Assembly (NCBI GenBank): GCA_017411885.1
Contig: JAFQPF010000096.1
Location: forward strand, 1 to 6,202
Source of the DNA: Clostridia bacterium
Lineage (GTDB): Bacteria > Bacillota_A > Clostridia > Oscillospirales > CAG-272
Direction: 5' to 3'
DNA length: 6,202 nt
Shown here: positions 5,034-6,202 of the stretch, one piece after another
How the letters are laid out: each line of letters starts with the position of its first letter
Position numbering within the stretch: the first letter of the stretch is position 1
Made by a program: the position numbers and the translations under genes
Notes under the pieces: generated by a model
Database searches by the model: none
What the model was told of the DNA's origin: nothing
What the model saw: only the letters and a program-made list of their open reading frames with translations

Positions 5034-6202
5034 ATGCAAGGTAATCCGATTCTGGTTCTTGAAACAAAAAACGGCTTACATGAGCTTACAATTGAATACC
5101 TTGCCGAGGACGCGGACGAAAGAGAGCTTAACGGCGAAAGCATATATCACATATATCACGTAAGAATGATTACCGAATATCTTTTGCGTGAGCTTAGTGT
5201 ATGCAAGCCCGAATTATCTCTTGAAGAGGATGATATTACCGCTATGGCGATAGCATCCTCGGTACACGATATAGGAAAGCTTCAGATTCCCAAAAGCATT
5301 CTGAATTTTCCCGGCACGCTTTCCACGCTTGAATATGATATAGTAAAAAAGCACGCTGTATTCGGCGAATATATCATCCGAAAAGCGGAAAGCGGTGATA
5401 TAAGTCCCAAAATTGTTGAATATGCCGCACAGATAGCAAGATATCACCACGAGCGAATCGACGGCACGGGATATCCGGACGCACTTCAGGGTGATGCCAT
5501 TCCTCTGTGTGCGCAGGTGGTTTCAATAGCCGACTCGTACGATGCGCTGACAAGCTCGCGCAGCTATAAGGACGCTTTTTCTCAGGACGTTGCCCTTCAG
5601 ATGATCTCAAGCGGTATGTGCGGAACCTTCAGCGAAACGCTTGTTGAATGTCTTATGCGTGTTGTCAACCACCGCACACTTGTTTCGTTCAGAGAAACCT
5701 TACAGAAGAAGAGAAGCGTTGTAGGTGAGTATGTCGATGTTCGCTTGAAGCGAGTTTTGCTTATCGGAAACACCGAATACGTCACAGAAGATTTTGTGAA
5801 AAGCACCTTCGGTCAAAGTAAGGTTATGGTGGTCGGTAATACCGAGCTTGGAGGTTCGGATAAAATAAAGCTGTTCCGCATTCGCAAGCCGTCCATAAAG
5901 GCGATACTTGAAACCTACGAATTTGACCTTATAATATTCTTTGCCGCAGGGCTTAATTTCCATTCGACCGACCATAATGACGCGGAGCAATTACGCGAGG
6001 TTCTCGGTTATTCCGCAGAGCTTCAGAAAAGTGTAAAGATACTTTATTTGTCCCCGCTTGATTCGTCCTTCAGGGAAAAGACCGACAGGGCGATAATTGC
6101 ATCGGCTAACGAAAAGCTTTGCGAGTTTTACGCAAAACGCTATTCGCTTGATATAAAAACCGTACAGATTCCATATCTATACAGCGCAGTATATAAAAAC
6201 GA
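5034..6202 (+). CDS. HD-GYP phosphodiesterase fused to a degenerate SDR/epimerase-like domain (3' partial)
   Basis: The reading frame is open to the right edge (389 codons seen). The ATG at 5034 has AAGGAG (5019-5024) 9 bases upstream. Residues 31-215 are an HD-GYP domain, the family that hydrolyses cyclic dinucleotides, chiefly c-di-GMP and in some members cGAMP. The probable metal ligands are all present: Glu35, His39, His78-Asp79 (HDIGK), His107, His138-His139 and Asp167, with GTGYP (144-148) and ADSYDALTSSRSY (166-178). There is no receiver, PAS or membrane segment before it. From residue 238 the chain resembles an extended SDR (NAD-dependent epimerase) fold: a beta strand VLLIG, a second strand VMVVG, FDLIIFFAAG, and NEKLCEFYAKRYSLDIKTVQIP, which aligns with the epimerase segment after YxxxK. 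The usual GxxGxxG reads GNTEYVT, and the Tyr and Lys of YxxxK fall on Arg352 and Ala356, so dehydrogenase chemistry is unlikely. The HD-GYP call is firm; the SDR-like call is moderate. The C-terminus is outside the window. Confidence 0.88.
   Translation, partial: MQGNPILVLETKNGLHELTIEYLAEDADERELNGESIYHIYHVRMITEYLLRELSVCKPELSLEEDDITAMAIASSVHDIGKLQIPKSILNFPGTLSTLEYDIVKKHAVFGEYIIRKAESGDISPKIVEYAAQIARYHHERIDGTGYPDALQGDAIPLCAQVVSIADSYDALTSSRSYKDAFSQDVALQMISSGMCGTFSETLVECLMRVVNHRTLVSFRETLQKKRSVVGEYVDVRLKRVLLIGNTEYVTEDFVKSTFGQSKVMVVGNTELGGSDKIKLFRIRKPSIKAILETYEFDLIIFFAAGLNFHSTDHNDAEQLREVLGYSAELQKSVKILYLSPLDSSFREKTDRAIIASANEKLCEFYAKRYSLDIKTVQIPYLYSAVYKN

Noticed and set aside
5214..5990. Several minus-strand frames inside the HD-GYP gene
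   Set aside because: The plus-strand frame shows an intact HD-GYP domain through this region. The reverse frames have no family features.

Overview
The window reads as a piece of a Clostridia (Firmicutes) chromosome, most likely from a gut Oscillospiraceae/Ruminococcaceae-type organism. The reasons are strong AAGGAG ribosome binding sites at 6-9 bases, a near-consensus sigma-A promoter, a PheS with a CxxC-x4-CxxC insertion, and CTT-rich leucine usage in the core genes. This placement is an inference from style, not from a database match. All supported genes lie on the + strand.

Left part (1-1184): a small cysteine-dependent phosphatase of the tyrosine/dual-specificity type (31-567), followed 38 bases later by an unrecognised five-helix membrane protein (606-1184). 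Their proline codon use (mostly CCG) differs from the next operon, so they look like an accessory pair beside a core operon.

Middle part (1260-4858): the phenylalanyl-tRNA synthetase operon. A promoter at 1260-1288 drives pheS (1330-2367) and pheT (2381-4813), and a strong intrinsic terminator follows (4828-4858). The leader is only about 35 bases, which leaves no room for a T-box. PheS carries unusual residues at several positions that form the phenylalanine pocket in well-studied enzymes. PheT has its expected domain order. Together they form the alpha2-beta2 enzyme that charges tRNA-Phe.

Right part (4859-6202): an AT-rich regulatory region with overlapping inverted repeats at a probable promoter, then a gene that starts at 5034 and runs off the right edge. 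Its first ~215 residues are an apparently intact HD-GYP cyclic-dinucleotide phosphodiesterase domain. The rest resembles an extended short-chain dehydrogenase/epimerase (SDR) fold that has lost both its glycine-rich nucleotide-binding motif and the YxxxK catalytic pair. This HD-GYP plus pseudo-SDR fusion is the most unusual item in the window. It suggests a signalling phosphodiesterase coupled to a degenerate sensor or binding domain.

No rRNA, tRNA, CRISPR array, insertion sequence or riboswitch was seen.
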